Below, piece by piece: positions 1 through 8,416 of a DNA stretch of 64,000 nt. Made by a program: the position numbers and the translations under genes. Origin of the DNA: Bacillus massiliigorillae (lineage in GTDB: Bacteria; Bacillota; Bacilli; Bacillales; DSM-1321); assembly GCF_000380245.2 (NCBI RefSeq), contig NZ_HG428741.1, positions 1,945,717 through 2,009,716 on the forward strand. Direction: 5' to 3'. The stretch's first letter is position 1; the number at the start of each line of letters is the position of its first letter. A model generated the notes under the pieces. The model was not told the DNA's origin. It did not search any database and worked only from the letters and a program-made list of their open reading frames with translations.

Positions 1-950
1 TTATGCTTTTCGTTCGCTTCTATCATCGGTGGTTCTTCTGTACGGCATAACTCTGTCACATATGGACAACGAGTTGAAAATCGACAACATTTCGGTACAT
101 TTGTTAATGATGGTACGACACCATCAATAACATGAAGCTTTTCGTTACGATTAGCATCCAATCGTGGAATCGATTGAATTAACCCTCTTGTATATGGATG
201 AAGCGGCGTTTCAAATAAACTTTCTGTCACTGTTTCTTCGACAATTTCTCCTAAATACATGACTTTTACTGATGTACAAATCTCTGATACGACACCTAAA
301 TCATGAGTAATAAAGAGAACAGCCATTCCAAGCTTCTGATTTATTTCAACAATGAGCTCTAATATTTGTGCCTGAATCGTTACGTCCAGAGCAGTTGTCG
401 GCTCATCGGCAATTAGTAATTTCGGTTCACAGGCGAGTGCTATTGCAATCATAGCACGTTGTTGCATGCCTCCTGATAGCTCATGCGGATAATTATTAAT
501 GCGAACCTTAGGCGAAGGAATACCTGTTAATTGTAATAATTCGATAGCCTTTCTCTTGGCTTCTTTCTTTGAAAGCTTTCGATGAAGGCGTAGTACCTCA
601 ATAATTTGGTTGCCAATTGTATATACTGGATTTAATGATGATAATGGATCTTGAAATATAATGGATATGTCATTACCGCGAATTTTTTGCAACTTGTTTA
701 GCGGTTGCTTTAACAAATCTTGTCCCTCGAAAAGCACTTCTCCCTTATAAGAAATTGGGTCCGTATGTTCTAATATACGTAAAATAGATTGACTCATCAC
801 ACTTTTCCCGCATCCGGATTCTCCAACAATTCCAATAATTTCACCTTTATTAATTGTAAAGCTAACATTGTTAACTGCCGTCACATCACCACGCTCAGTA
901 TGAAAATGCGTGGATAAATTATTCACCTCTAATAAAGGTTGCTGATTCAT
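1..950 (-). CDS. dppD: Oligopeptide/dipeptide ABC transporter ATP-binding protein, 3' end outside window
   Basis: The frame is open from an ATG at 950 to the window edge, giving 316 codons without a stop, so the C-terminus lies outside. It is a cytoplasmic ATPase that powers peptide or nickel-type import. Visible motifs are Walker A GESGCGKS near residue 40, signature LSGGMQQR, Walker B LLIADEPT, the H-loop ITHD, and the start of the C-terminal oligopeptide-transporter domain (HPYT, then a Cys-containing RFSTRCP motif). It is the last visible gene of a leftward operon after the two permeases, 18 bp from the preceding stop. A partner ATPase (DppF/OppF type) probably follows beyond the edge. 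The family is certain; the substrate is not. Confidence 0.93.
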   Translation of the reverse strand, partial: MNQQPLLEVNNLSTHFHTERGDVTAVNNVSFTINKGEIIGIVGESGCGKSVMSQSILRILEHTDPISYKGEVLFEGQDLLKQPLNKLQKIRGNDISIIFQDPLSSLNPVYTIGNQIIEVLRLHRKLSKKEAKRKAIELLQLTGIPSPKVRINNYPHELSGGMQQRAMIAIALACEPKLLIADEPTTALDVTIQAQILELIVEINQKLGMAVLFITHDLGVVSEICTSVKVMYLGEIVEETVTESLFETPLHPYTRGLIQSIPRLDANRNEKLHVIDGVVPSLTNVPKCCRFSTRCPYVTELCRTEEPPMIEANEKH

Positions 951-968
951 TTCTATACCTCCGAACCT

Positions 969-1889
969 TTATGATTTTTTAAAAGACCATCTTTTTGGTT
1001 TTTGTTTTAAACGTGGATCTAAAAAGTCACGTAACCCATCTCCCAATAAATTCAAGCTTAGTACGGAAATGAATATACAGGCGCCAGGGAAAACAACCAT
1101 CCACCAAGCTTTGTAGATTACGAGTTTACCAGCTTGAAGCATATTACCCCAACTCGGCTCCGGTGCAGGAATACCAGCCCCTAAAAAGCTTAAAGCAGCC
1201 TCCGAAATGATAGCTTCTGCAAATATAAATGTCGCTTGTACCAAAAGCGGTGAAAGCACATTAGGTGCAATATGAAGCCAAATAATTCGTGAGTCACTTG
1301 CTCCTTGCGCTTGCAATGCTTCAATATATGTTTGTTCACGAATAACTAATGCAGCAGAACGGACGGTCCTTGCAATACTCGGTGTGAACACAATTGTCAA
1401 AGCTATAATTACATTCAACGCAGATCCACCAAGAGCCGCCATTAACGCGATCGCTAACAAAATACCAGGAATGGCTATTAAACCATCACAAATGCGCATC
1501 AATATATGATCAAGTAATTTATAATAGCTCGCATAAAGCCCAATAATTAAGCCAAATACAGAAGAAAATACTGCCACAACAAGCCCTACAAGTAGTGAGA
1601 CACGTGCTCCATAAATGAGTCGCGCTAACACATCTCTCCCAAATTCATCCGTTCCAAACGGATGGACAGCACTTAATCCTAGTAAACGATCCTTCACACT
1701 CATTGAATTTGGATCTACGCTAATTACAATTGGTCCTATTAGAGCAATAAAGACTAATAGAATAAACAGCACGCTACCGACCACTAAAGGATAGTTAGTC
1801 AGTATGCGCTTCCTACGAAGAATGCGCTGTTCTTTTTTTAACTGCTTACTTAAACTTGTAATATCAACCGTTTCTTCAGCTGTAGGCAT
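969..1889 (-). CDS. dppC: Peptide/nickel ABC transporter permease (DppC/OppC family)
   Basis: 306 residues, the normal length for the family. An N-terminal cytoplasmic stretch and one membrane helix are followed by the OppC N-terminal motif (HPFGTDEFGRDVLARLIYG) and about five further helices. The EAA-type coupling loop is visible in EALQAQGASDSRIIWLHIAPN, near residues 188-208, and would contact the ATPase. It is an inner-membrane channel subunit that pairs with the gene at 1905-2855. It lies 15 bp after that gene and 18 bp before the ATPase, so one operon is clear. Substrate specificity cannot be read from the sequence. Confidence 0.93.
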   Translation of the reverse strand: MPTAEETVDITSLSKQLKKEQRILRRKRILTNYPLVVGSVLFILLVFIALIGPIVISVDPNSMSVKDRLLGLSAVHPFGTDEFGRDVLARLIYGARVSLLVGLVVAVFSSVFGLIIGLYASYYKLLDHILMRICDGLIAIPGILLAIALMAALGGSALNVIIALTIVFTPSIARTVRSAALVIREQTYIEALQAQGASDSRIIWLHIAPNVLSPLLVQATFIFAEAIISEAALSFLGAGIPAPEPSWGNMLQAGKLVIYKAWWMVVFPGACIFISVLSLNLLGDGLRDFLDPRLKQKPKRWSFKKS

Positions 1890-1904
1890 CTGAAACCTCC
1901 TCTC

Positions 1905-2855
1905 TTATTTGCGGTCCAAACGAATTCGTGGATCTACTGTACCGTATAATAAATCAATAATTAAGTTAATAAAAACATAAATAAACGTCACTATTAGAAC
2001 CACACCTTGTATAACGGTAAAATCGCGACGTACGATAGAATTCATAATGAGCTGTCCTAAACCTGGTATATTAAAAATCGATTCAACTACAACTGCACCC
2101 GTTACTAATGTTCCGAAAGATTGGCCAATGATAGTTAGAATCGGTAAGAATGCATTACGAAAGGTATGCTTCAAAATAACTTTCCATTCTTTCAAGCCTT
2201 TTGCTCGTGCTGTTTTAATATAGTTTAAATTAAGTACCTCTAACATGGAGGAACGAGTCATGCGGGTAATTAATGCTGCCTGAATTGTTCCTAACGAAAT
2301 AGCAGGTAATATTAAGTATTGATAATGTTGCCAAAAACCATTTGCTAATGGTTCATAACCTGCAACAGGTAACCATTGCAATTGCACTCCAAAAACAAGA
2401 ATTAATATGAGACCTAATAAAAAACTTGGTACTGTCATACCAATTAACGAGACTCCCATTAATGTCACATCCGTTATGGAACCTCGTTTAACTGCTGCTA
2501 TTATACCGAATGGAATTGCTAAGATTAAGGCAAAAAACTGTGCTAATATCGCCATTGATACAGTTGGTCCTAGATGTTCAGCAATTGCCTCTGAAACAGG
2601 CATATTCATAAATATTGAATTACCAAGATCCCCATGCAATACGCCGGAAATCCAACTTATATATTGTTCATAAATCGGTCGGTCAAAACCAAACTTCGCA
2701 TTTAATGCATCCATATCTGCCTGTGAAGCTTCCATTCCCAAAATAGTTGCTGCTGGTTCACCAGGCGTAATGTGAATGATAAAAAAAATCACAATCGATA
2801 CGACAAATAACACTGGGATTAAAGAAAGTAATCTTTTCACACTATACGCTAACAC
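1905..2855 (-). CDS. dppB: Peptide/nickel ABC transporter permease (DppB/OppB family)
   Basis: 316 residues with an N-terminal helix, the OppB N-terminal hallmark FIIHITPGEPA, and about six membrane segments. The coupling loop YIKTARAKGLKEWKVILKHTFRNA sits in the last third. The C-terminus GTVDPRIRLDRK is typical of the family. It forms the heterodimeric membrane channel with the DppC-type gene immediately downstream. It is separated from the binding-protein gene by 87 bp that contain a hairpin, which would lower permease expression relative to the lipoprotein. Confidence 0.93.
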   Translation of the reverse strand: MLAYSVKRLLSLIPVLFVVSIVIFFIIHITPGEPAATILGMEASQADMDALNAKFGFDRPIYEQYISWISGVLHGDLGNSIFMNMPVSEAIAEHLGPTVSMAILAQFFALILAIPFGIIAAVKRGSITDVTLMGVSLIGMTVPSFLLGLILILVFGVQLQWLPVAGYEPLANGFWQHYQYLILPAISLGTIQAALITRMTRSSMLEVLNLNYIKTARAKGLKEWKVILKHTFRNAFLPILTIIGQSFGTLVTGAVVVESIFNIPGLGQLIMNSIVRRDFTVIQGVVLIVTFIYVFINLIIDLLYGTVDPRIRLDRK

Positions 2856-2887
2856 CTTTTTAATCTCCTTCTTCTGACATTATAAAA

Positions 2888-2933
2888 GAGGGCGTCTTCT
2901 AGCTATTCAATAAACTAGATAAGAAACACCCTC
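2888..2933 (-). terminator. Hairpin between binding-protein and permease genes
   Basis: The inverted repeat GAGGG...CCCTC has partly paired inner arms and is followed on the minus strand by a short T-tract (CTCTTTTATA). It probably acts as a leaky terminator or mRNA-processing hairpin that gives excess binding protein over permeases, a common arrangement in such operons. Confidence 0.6.
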
Positions 2934-2942
2934 AGTCAGAAA

Positions 2943-4514
2943 TTATTCTTTTACTTTTGCATTCCAAACGATTGGAGCCTCAAATAATTCGAAACCTTCC
3001 ATCTTATTCGTAGTTGCCACCACACTATAGTAATGACCTAATACAGAAGAAGAACCATATTTATATAAATAAGCTTGTACCTTTTCCCATTCTGCTTTCG
3101 CCTCTTCCTGTGATGCCGCCCCACGAATCGCCGCTAATCCCTCTTTAACTGTAGTATTATTCAAACCTGCCCAATCAGGTGTTACAGGTAATAATTGAGC
3201 TGGCGTTAATTGATAGCCTGTACTTGCTAAGAAGATATCCCATTTACTAGGATCATTTTTCGTTTCAAGGAACGTAGGGAAATCAAAATTCTCTACTTTT
3301 ACATTCATACCGATTTTGCTTAATTGCTCTTGAATCACAAGAGTACCTGAATACATTTCAGCATAGTCTTTTGTTGTTAATAGAGTAATTTGTTCTCCTT
3401 TATATCCAGCTTCTTTTAGCAATTTCTTTGCTTTTTTTGTATCTGCTTGATTGTAGTATTCCTTGCCAGCATTCGTTGCCCATTGAGTCTGTTTCGGATT
3501 CATATAACTTGCATCAAGCGAATATAAATCAGGTTTAGCAAAACTTGCTAGCATAATTTCATCATTATTTAATGCCGCTAAAATGGCTTGTCGATATTTT
3601 TCATTTGCCAATAAACCTTGATTTGTATTGAAAAACGCTGTTAGTGTTCCATTTGGTAGTGCATCTAATTTCACATTTTTATCCGCATCTAATTGATCAT
3701 AGTTTTCATTAGGAATACTATCCGCTAAATCATATTGGCCTGACTGAACGCCAGCAATACGCGTTGCATGATCTGTAACGAAGTGGAAAAATAAATCTTT
3801 CGTCGGTGCTTCTTTCTTACCAGCAAATCCGCTCGGCTTACTATCAACAGATTGATATCCATCATATTTCGTTAAATGAATATATTGATCTTGCTTCCAT
3901 TCTACAAATTTGTATGGACCTGTACCGATGTACTCTTTAACTCCATCTGGACCAGCTCCCTCAATAATCTCTTTAGGCATAATGGACGGAAATTGTGCTT
4001 GTGAAGACATTAAAATAAGTACATCAGAACTTGCTTGTTTCACTGTTAACTTCACATTGTATTTATCAGCGGCAGTGAACTTAGCACCTTCTAATAATGT
4101 TTTTGCACGTGAAGATGTTTTTAACCAGTAGTTCATAGAAGCTTCTACATCTTCTGAAGTCATCTCTTTACCATTGTGGAATTTAATACCTTCTCGAAGC
4201 TTGAATGTATAAGTTAAACCATCTTTACTTACGTCAACCGATTCTGCAAGCATCGGTGTTGGTTCATAATCTGCATTCAATGTATATAACTGTTCAAAAA
4301 TATTACCAGTGATATCAAGTGCTACAGCTGATACAGTCACTGCCGAATCTAATGTCGGTGGCTGTGCAGTAACAGCTACATTTATTTCCTCTTTATACTT
4401 CGCATTTTCTTTTGTTCCTTCCTTAGTGGAAGCTTTCTCATCATTGTTGCAGGCAGCTAAAAATGTCATTAAAGCAAACATTATTATTAAGAACCCGAAC
4501 TTTCTCCCCCTCAT
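2943..4514 (-). CDS. Peptide-binding lipoprotein, solute-binding protein family 5
   Basis: 523 residues from the ATG at 4514, chosen because AAAGGGGGAAAACA lies just upstream; a longer reading from 4541 lacks such a site. The N-terminus is a lipoprotein signal (MRGRKF, hydrophobic core, lipobox LAAC with Cys22). The family 5 pattern follows: a TLDSAVTVSAVALDITGNIFEQLY-like start, then LREGIKFHNGKEMTSEDV and YIGTGPYKFVEW. It captures extracellular peptides, or possibly nickel or heme-like ligands, and delivers them to the DppBC permease. It is the first gene of the operon. Substrate is unknown; proximity to iron genes is suggestive only. Confidence 0.92.
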   Translation of the reverse strand: MRGRKFGFLIIMFALMTFLAACNNDEKASTKEGTKENAKYKEEINVAVTAQPPTLDSAVTVSAVALDITGNIFEQLYTLNADYEPTPMLAESVDVSKDGLTYTFKLREGIKFHNGKEMTSEDVEASMNYWLKTSSRAKTLLEGAKFTAADKYNVKLTVKQASSDVLILMSSQAQFPSIMPKEIIEGAGPDGVKEYIGTGPYKFVEWKQDQYIHLTKYDGYQSVDSKPSGFAGKKEAPTKDLFFHFVTDHATRIAGVQSGQYDLADSIPNENYDQLDADKNVKLDALPNGTLTAFFNTNQGLLANEKYRQAILAALNNDEIMLASFAKPDLYSLDASYMNPKQTQWATNAGKEYYNQADTKKAKKLLKEAGYKGEQITLLTTKDYAEMYSGTLVIQEQLSKIGMNVKVENFDFPTFLETKNDPSKWDIFLASTGYQLTPAQLLPVTPDWAGLNNTTVKEGLAAIRGAASQEEAKAEWEKVQAYLYKYGSSSVLGHYYSVVATTNKMEGFELFEAPIVWNAKVKE

Positions 4515-4852
4515 TTGTTTTCCCCCTTTGTTCAGTAACACTACTAAAACTAATTTAACTTATAAAACCCACCTATTTAGTAAGCATTAAGTCTATATGA
4601 ATATTAGAAGGTTTTGATAATTTTGTCAATCACCTTTTTTCATTTAATCATAACTCAGTTCTACACTTTGATTTAAAGATGGTAACTTACTGGAGAAAAG
4701 AAGATTTAAGAGAGTATGCGAAATCTATACATTCTTCTTATACTTAGCGACGGGAGAATAAACTTTATGAGACGATACAATATAGAAGAAATCAGTTTAT
4801 ATACAAGCATGTAAACAAAAAGCATCCCTCATAGGGATGCTCAACCAATCTA
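4515..4852. other. Intergenic region upstream of the transporter operon
   Basis: No credible gene is seen. It holds the leader and promoter of the leftward transporter operon and, at its right end, the terminator of hmoA. Confidence 0.5.
4821..4841 (-). terminator. Rho-independent terminator of hmoA
   Basis: The stem AGCATCCC / GGGATGCT has a short loop and is followed on the minus strand by TTTTTGTTT. It lies 12 bp past the hmoA stop. Confidence 0.85.
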
Positions 4853-5155
4853 TTATCGTAATTCGTATGCTGCCACATCAACGTTAATTATGTATTCAGG
4901 TTTTTCTTGCCCTCGTTTAGCACGATGACCCGCAATATGCTCAGGGCTCTTTTCCCATGCTTTCCAATGTGCTTCAGAAGCCCAACGAATCATAATTAAT
5001 ACTTCTTCATCACCACGACGCACTTTTTTCTCCATTACTGTTAAATCGATAAATCCCTCTTGCTTTGAAACAGGACTTTCCCCTTTACTAAATTTTTCAA
5101 TCACATGATGTGCATTTCCTTCCGCCACTGTAAATCTTCTCATTTGAATAAACAT
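4853..5155 (-). CDS. hmoA: Heme-degrading monooxygenase, HmoA/IsdG-like
   Basis: 100 residues, one antibiotic-biosynthesis-monooxygenase (ABM) dimeric alpha-beta barrel. Features shared with IsdG/HmoA proteins are an early Asn/His region (EGNAHHVIEKF), the GFIDLTVMEKK strand, and the RWASEAHWKAWEKSPEHIAGHR segment with a Trp and a candidate heme-ligand His. The family opens heme and releases iron in the cytoplasm. It is a single-gene unit with a Fur box 64 bp upstream and its own terminator, so iron-starvation induction is likely. It could be a general ABM protein, but the Fur box supports the heme role. Confidence 0.82.
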   Translation of the reverse strand: MFIQMRRFTVAEGNAHHVIEKFSKGESPVSKQEGFIDLTVMEKKVRRGDEEVLIMIRWASEAHWKAWEKSPEHIAGHRAKRGQEKPEYIINVDVAAYELR

Positions 5156-5218
5156 ATATCTCTCCCTTTCTGTAATATGTTTAGTTTACTAACGAGAGAA
5201 AGTGTTTGTCAACGAAAA

Positions 5219-5233
5219 TGATAATCATTATCA
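5219..5233 (-). promoter_or_regulatory. Fur box upstream of hmoA
   Basis: TGATAATCATTATCA is a perfect 7-1-7 inverted repeat and an exact match to the Bacillus Fur core. It lies 64 bp upstream of the hmoA start and overlaps the stop codon of the neighbouring esterase gene (5231-5233). Confidence 0.9.
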
Positions 5234-5989
5234 ATTGATGTTATTAACAAATCGAAAAGATTTACTCATTGTTGTTGGGACTACAGATGAATGATTTTCC
5301 CCTAATGCAATATATAGATCCTTTGCAACAGTTGGGATTTTATCATAAAATATTTTCGCATCCTCAACCATAAAACCTTCACATTCCCCTACAGCAATAT
5401 ATAGTTTTTGTAAGCTATTATGATTTGCCTTTTCCAAATACTGATACAGTTCTTTACCATTCCACCAAATTGAAGGGCTAATCGCAATATAATTTTGAAA
5501 ATCATAACAGTGCGTCAAATAGCACCATAGTGTATAGTATCCAGCTAAAGAATGCCCATATAATGTTTGCTTATTATTATTGACATTGAACATTCCTTCA
5601 ATAGTAACCTTTAGTTCATTTTCTATAAATTGATGAAATAGAGATGCACCTCCATTTTTACCTAGGTCCAATTTTTTCCCTTTTGCATGTTCAGGGAAAA
5701 TATATTGTTTTGCAGGAGCAGTGAATTCAAAGAAACGTCTCTCCCTCATATCTTTTTCATGATGACAAACACCAACAACGATGCTTGCTTCAATTTTAGT
5801 CTTTAAAGTATTTAACGATTGAAGCTTAACTACATTTTTTGCAAAGTCAAAATAGTATAGACCATCCAACACATAAATAATCGGAAATCCTTCCTTCGGT
5901 GGATTCTCATTCGGCACATAAACTTGAATCGTATATTCATACTCTGTTGCTTTAGAAGCAATTTGAAATGTATATTCTGTATTTTGCAT
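5231..5989 (-). CDS. besA: Siderophore esterase (BesA/IroE/Fes-like alpha/beta hydrolase)
   Basis: 252 residues of the putative-esterase family. The nucleophile elbow is GHSLAG near residue 145, preceded by LYG and followed by an aromatic helix. An early IIYVLDGLYYF strand and a late ENHSSV segment supply the likely acid/His region. Relatives BesA and IroE hydrolyse trilactone siderophores such as ferri-bacillibactin in the cytoplasm to release iron. It is divergent from the binding-protein gene at 6378 and followed by hmoA; all three are flanked by Fur-like palindromes. The hydrolase fold is confident; bacillibactin as substrate is inferred from context. Confidence 0.8.
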   Translation of the reverse strand: MQNTEYTFQIASKATEYEYTIQVYVPNENPPKEGFPIIYVLDGLYYFDFAKNVVKLQSLNTLKTKIEASIVVGVCHHEKDMRERRFFEFTAPAKQYIFPEHAKGKKLDLGKNGGASLFHQFIENELKVTIEGMFNVNNNKQTLYGHSLAGYYTLWCYLTHCYDFQNYIAISPSIWWNGKELYQYLEKANHNSLQKLYIAVGECEGFMVEDAKIFYDKIPTVAKDLYIALGENHSSVVPTTMSKSFRFVNNIN

Positions 5990-6021
5990 TATATTCGACC
6001 TTCTTCTATTTATAAGATTTT

Positions 6022-6034
6022 TAGAATCATTCTA
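6022..6034 (-). promoter_or_regulatory. Fur-like palindrome upstream of the esterase
   Basis: TAGAATCATTCTA is a perfect 6-1-6 inverted repeat with the Fur-type centre AATCATT. It lies 33 bp upstream of the esterase start. It is weaker than the box at 5219, so binding is a guess. Confidence 0.5.
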
Positions 6035-6341
6035 GTAAATTACATAACGCACCTCAAATAGTCTGAAAAATCCGGAACCTCAATAACAAACAATACTATA
6101 TATAACTATTTTTTTATATACCATTTTTTTGATGTTCAATGAATTACAATAAAAAACAATATAGAAATCTAAATTCCCACTCGAAAAAAATCCATTTATA
6201 TCAAAATATTTCTTAGATAAATCCTTAAAAAATTGTCATTATCACAATTAATGGAAATTAAATGGAATATAAAAATCCATAATTCTATGCGCAAATATCT
6301 ATTCATTTACCTATACCAATTTGATAGAATGGAACCTGCAT

Positions 6342-6361
6342 TGATAATGAAAATCATTCTT
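6342..6361 (+). promoter_or_regulatory. Fur box upstream of siderophore uptake operon
   Basis: TGATAATGAAAATCATTCT resembles the 19-bp Fur consensus GATAATGATAATCATTATC. It ends about 16 bp before the start codon at 6378 and abuts the ribosome binding site GGAGG. Repression by Fur-Fe in iron-replete cells is expected for the whole 6378-10232 operon. Confidence 0.85.
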
Positions 6362-6377
6362 AATTGGAGGAAGTTAC

Positions 6378-7337
6378 ATGAAAAAGTATCTAAAATTCGG
6401 AGCAGCTACTTTATTAACATTATCATTGGCTGCTTGTAATACGTCTGAAGGGAGCTCAACAAAAGAAGAGAAAATGGCTAAAACAGAAGAACAAGCTACA
6501 GAACTAAAAGTTAGTTATTTAGGAAATGATTACACGTTTCCTAATCCTGTAAAAAATATCGTAGCAGCAAGCTTTGAATCTATGGAGGATTCAGTAGCAC
6601 TAGATATAAAACCTGTTGGTGTTTTAGAAGTAGGAGGAAAAGTTCCAGAATACTTAAGAGAGCTTGAAGGTGCTACATTAATTGGTAATAAAAGAGCGCC
6701 TAGTGCTGAAACTATTCTTTCTTTAGATCCAGATGCCATTATTGGAACATCTAAATGGGGAGAAGATGTTATGGCTCAAATGAATAAATTAGCTACTACC
6801 CTACCTTACTCTCATATTTCTGCCAATTGGAAAGATAATTTATTAGCGTTAGCCGAACTAACGAATAAAAAAGATAAAGCGGAAAAAATCATTGCAGATT
6901 ACGAACAGAAAGCTGCTGATACAAAAGAAAAAATCGCCAACTCTGATGTTAGTGAAAAATCCGTCCTTATGATTCGTATTCGAGGCGGCTTAATGTATGT
7001 ATATCCTGAGAATGTTTACTTTAACCCTGTTCTTTATCAAGATTTAGGTTTAAAAGTCCCTGAAGTTGTAGCAAAAGCTAAAGCACAAGCTGAACTATCA
7101 CTAGAAACTTTATCAGATATCAACCCAGATATTATCTTCTTACAGTTTGAAGAATCAGAAAATGCTGAGGCAAAAACTGCATTAGAAGACCTTGAGAAAA
7201 ATGCTATTTTCAAAAGTTTAAAAGCATCTCAAAGTAATGAAATCTATGTAAATACAATCGCTCCTCTTGCTGAAGGCGGTACAGCTTGGTCTAAAACAAC
7301 ATTCTTAAATATTGCAGAAGAAAAGATAGTAAAATAA
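6378..7337 (+). CDS. Iron-siderophore binding lipoprotein (FeuA/FecB family)
   Basis: 319 residues. A lipoprotein signal ends in LAAC (Cys20), and a Lys/Glu-rich linker precedes a periplasmic-binding-protein type III fold. NIVAASFESMEDSVALDIKPVGV and LDPDAIIG are typical of FecB-like domains; the basic pair RIRGG near residue 197 lies where FeuA-type proteins bind triscatecholates. It is membrane anchored on the outer face and passes ferri-siderophore to the FecCD permeases that follow. The GGAGG site is correctly spaced. The nearby esterase suggests bacillibactin or enterobactin as ligand; that is inference. Confidence 0.88.
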   Translation: MKKYLKFGAATLLTLSLAACNTSEGSSTKEEKMAKTEEQATELKVSYLGNDYTFPNPVKNIVAASFESMEDSVALDIKPVGVLEVGGKVPEYLRELEGATLIGNKRAPSAETILSLDPDAIIGTSKWGEDVMAQMNKLATTLPYSHISANWKDNLLALAELTNKKDKAEKIIADYEQKAADTKEKIANSDVSEKSVLMIRIRGGLMYVYPENVYFNPVLYQDLGLKVPEVVAKAKAQAELSLETLSDINPDIIFLQFEESENAEAKTALEDLEKNAIFKSLKASQSNEIYVNTIAPLAEGGTAWSKTTFLNIAEEKIVK

Positions 7338-7346
7338 TGTAAATTA

Positions 7347-7385
7347 GAAGAATGTAAGCTTAGTGTAATTAAGCTTACATTCTTC
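7347..7385 (+). promoter_or_regulatory. Long hairpin between binding protein and permease genes
   Basis: GAAGAATGTAAGCTTA and its exact complement form a 16-bp perfect stem with a 7-nt loop. No T-tract follows, so it is more likely an mRNA-stabilising or processing hairpin that favours the upstream lipoprotein message than a full terminator. Confidence 0.7.
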
Positions 7386-7408
7386 ACATCAAAGATAGGT
7401 GTAAAAAG

Positions 7409-8416
7409 TTGAATCAAAAACCAATCATTCCAAGTATTATTATGCTCATAACTCCTTTCTTAATCATCGGAATTATGATTGTATCTATTCTATATGGAAC
7501 AAAAGAAATTAGCATACAAACAATTTGGCAAACTCTGAGTGATTTTGATCCGAGTAATCCAGATCATCAAATTATTGTTACAAGTAGAATCCCAAGAGCT
7601 ATTGCGGTTATATTCGTCGGTGGCTTTTCAGCTGTTGCCGGTGCAATTATGCAAGGAATTACGCGTAACTATCTTGCCTCTCCATCGTTAATGGGTGTAA
7701 ATGATGGATCAGCTTTTCTTATTACATTGGCTATTATCCTAGCACCTGGATTACCGCCTTATCAAATGATTATTATATCTATATTTGGATCAGCTTTAGG
7801 TGCAGGATTAGTTTTTGGATTTGGATCCGCCATCAAAAATGGCCTATCCCCTGTCCGTTTAGCTATCATTGGAACAGTAATTGGAACTTTTTTAAGCAGT
7901 GTAGCATCAGCAATCGCAATGTATTTCCAAATTTCCCAAACGGTTGCTGCTTGGTATAATACAAAAATTCATATGATTGATACACAAATGTTACTACTTT
8001 CCATTCCTTTTGGTGTAGTCGGGATAATACTTGCCTTGTTTTGTGCACGTGGCATTACCATTACTTCTTTAGGAGAAGATATAGCGACTGGACTTGGACA
8101 AAAAACAAAACTTATTCGCTACTTATCTATGTTTTCCGTTGTCCTTTTAACAGGAACATCTGTTGCACTTGTAGGAAAAATTGCTTTCGTTGGACTGGTA
8201 ATCCCCCATATTGTTCGATTTCTGGTAGGAGTTGACTATCGTTACATTATTCCTTGCTCCCTACTTATTGGAGCCCTATTCCTAAGTCTTTGTGATTTAG
8301 TTGCACGATTTATAAACTATCCTTTTGAAACACCTATTGGCGTCGTAACAGCCTTCATTGGAATACCATTCTTCCTTTACTTAATTCGATCTCGTGGGGG
8401 TGGTAAACATGCCTAG
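7409..8416 (+). CDS. feuB: Ferri-siderophore ABC permease (FecCD family)
   Basis: 335 residues with 8-10 predicted membrane helices. Family motifs are SRIPRAIAVIFVGG, GAIMQGITRNYLASPSLMGV and, near the C-terminus, GKIAFVGLVIPHIVRFLVGVDYRYIIP, the coupling region for the ATPase. The start is TTG at 7409 with TAGGTG upstream. It heterodimerises with the next permease, which overlaps its 3' end by 8 bp. The symbol is by analogy with B. subtilis feuB. Confidence 0.88.
   Translation: MNQKPIIPSIIMLITPFLIIGIMIVSILYGTKEISIQTIWQTLSDFDPSNPDHQIIVTSRIPRAIAVIFVGGFSAVAGAIMQGITRNYLASPSLMGVNDGSAFLITLAIILAPGLPPYQMIIISIFGSALGAGLVFGFGSAIKNGLSPVRLAIIGTVIGTFLSSVASAIAMYFQISQTVAAWYNTKIHMIDTQMLLLSIPFGVVGIILALFCARGITITSLGEDIATGLGQKTKLIRYLSMFSVVLLTGTSVALVGKIAFVGLVIPHIVRFLVGVDYRYIIPCSLLIGALFLSLCDLVARFINYPFETPIGVVTAFIGIPFFLYLIRSRGGGKHA

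Noticed and set aside
2407..2673. Frame of 88 codons on the plus strand inside dppB
   Set aside because: It is a shadow of a clear permease gene, without a ribosome site or recognisable domain.
6233..6439. Frame of 68 codons upstream of the siderophore binding protein
   Set aside because: It overlaps the Fur box, ribosome site and start of the real lipoprotein gene and has no site of its own.
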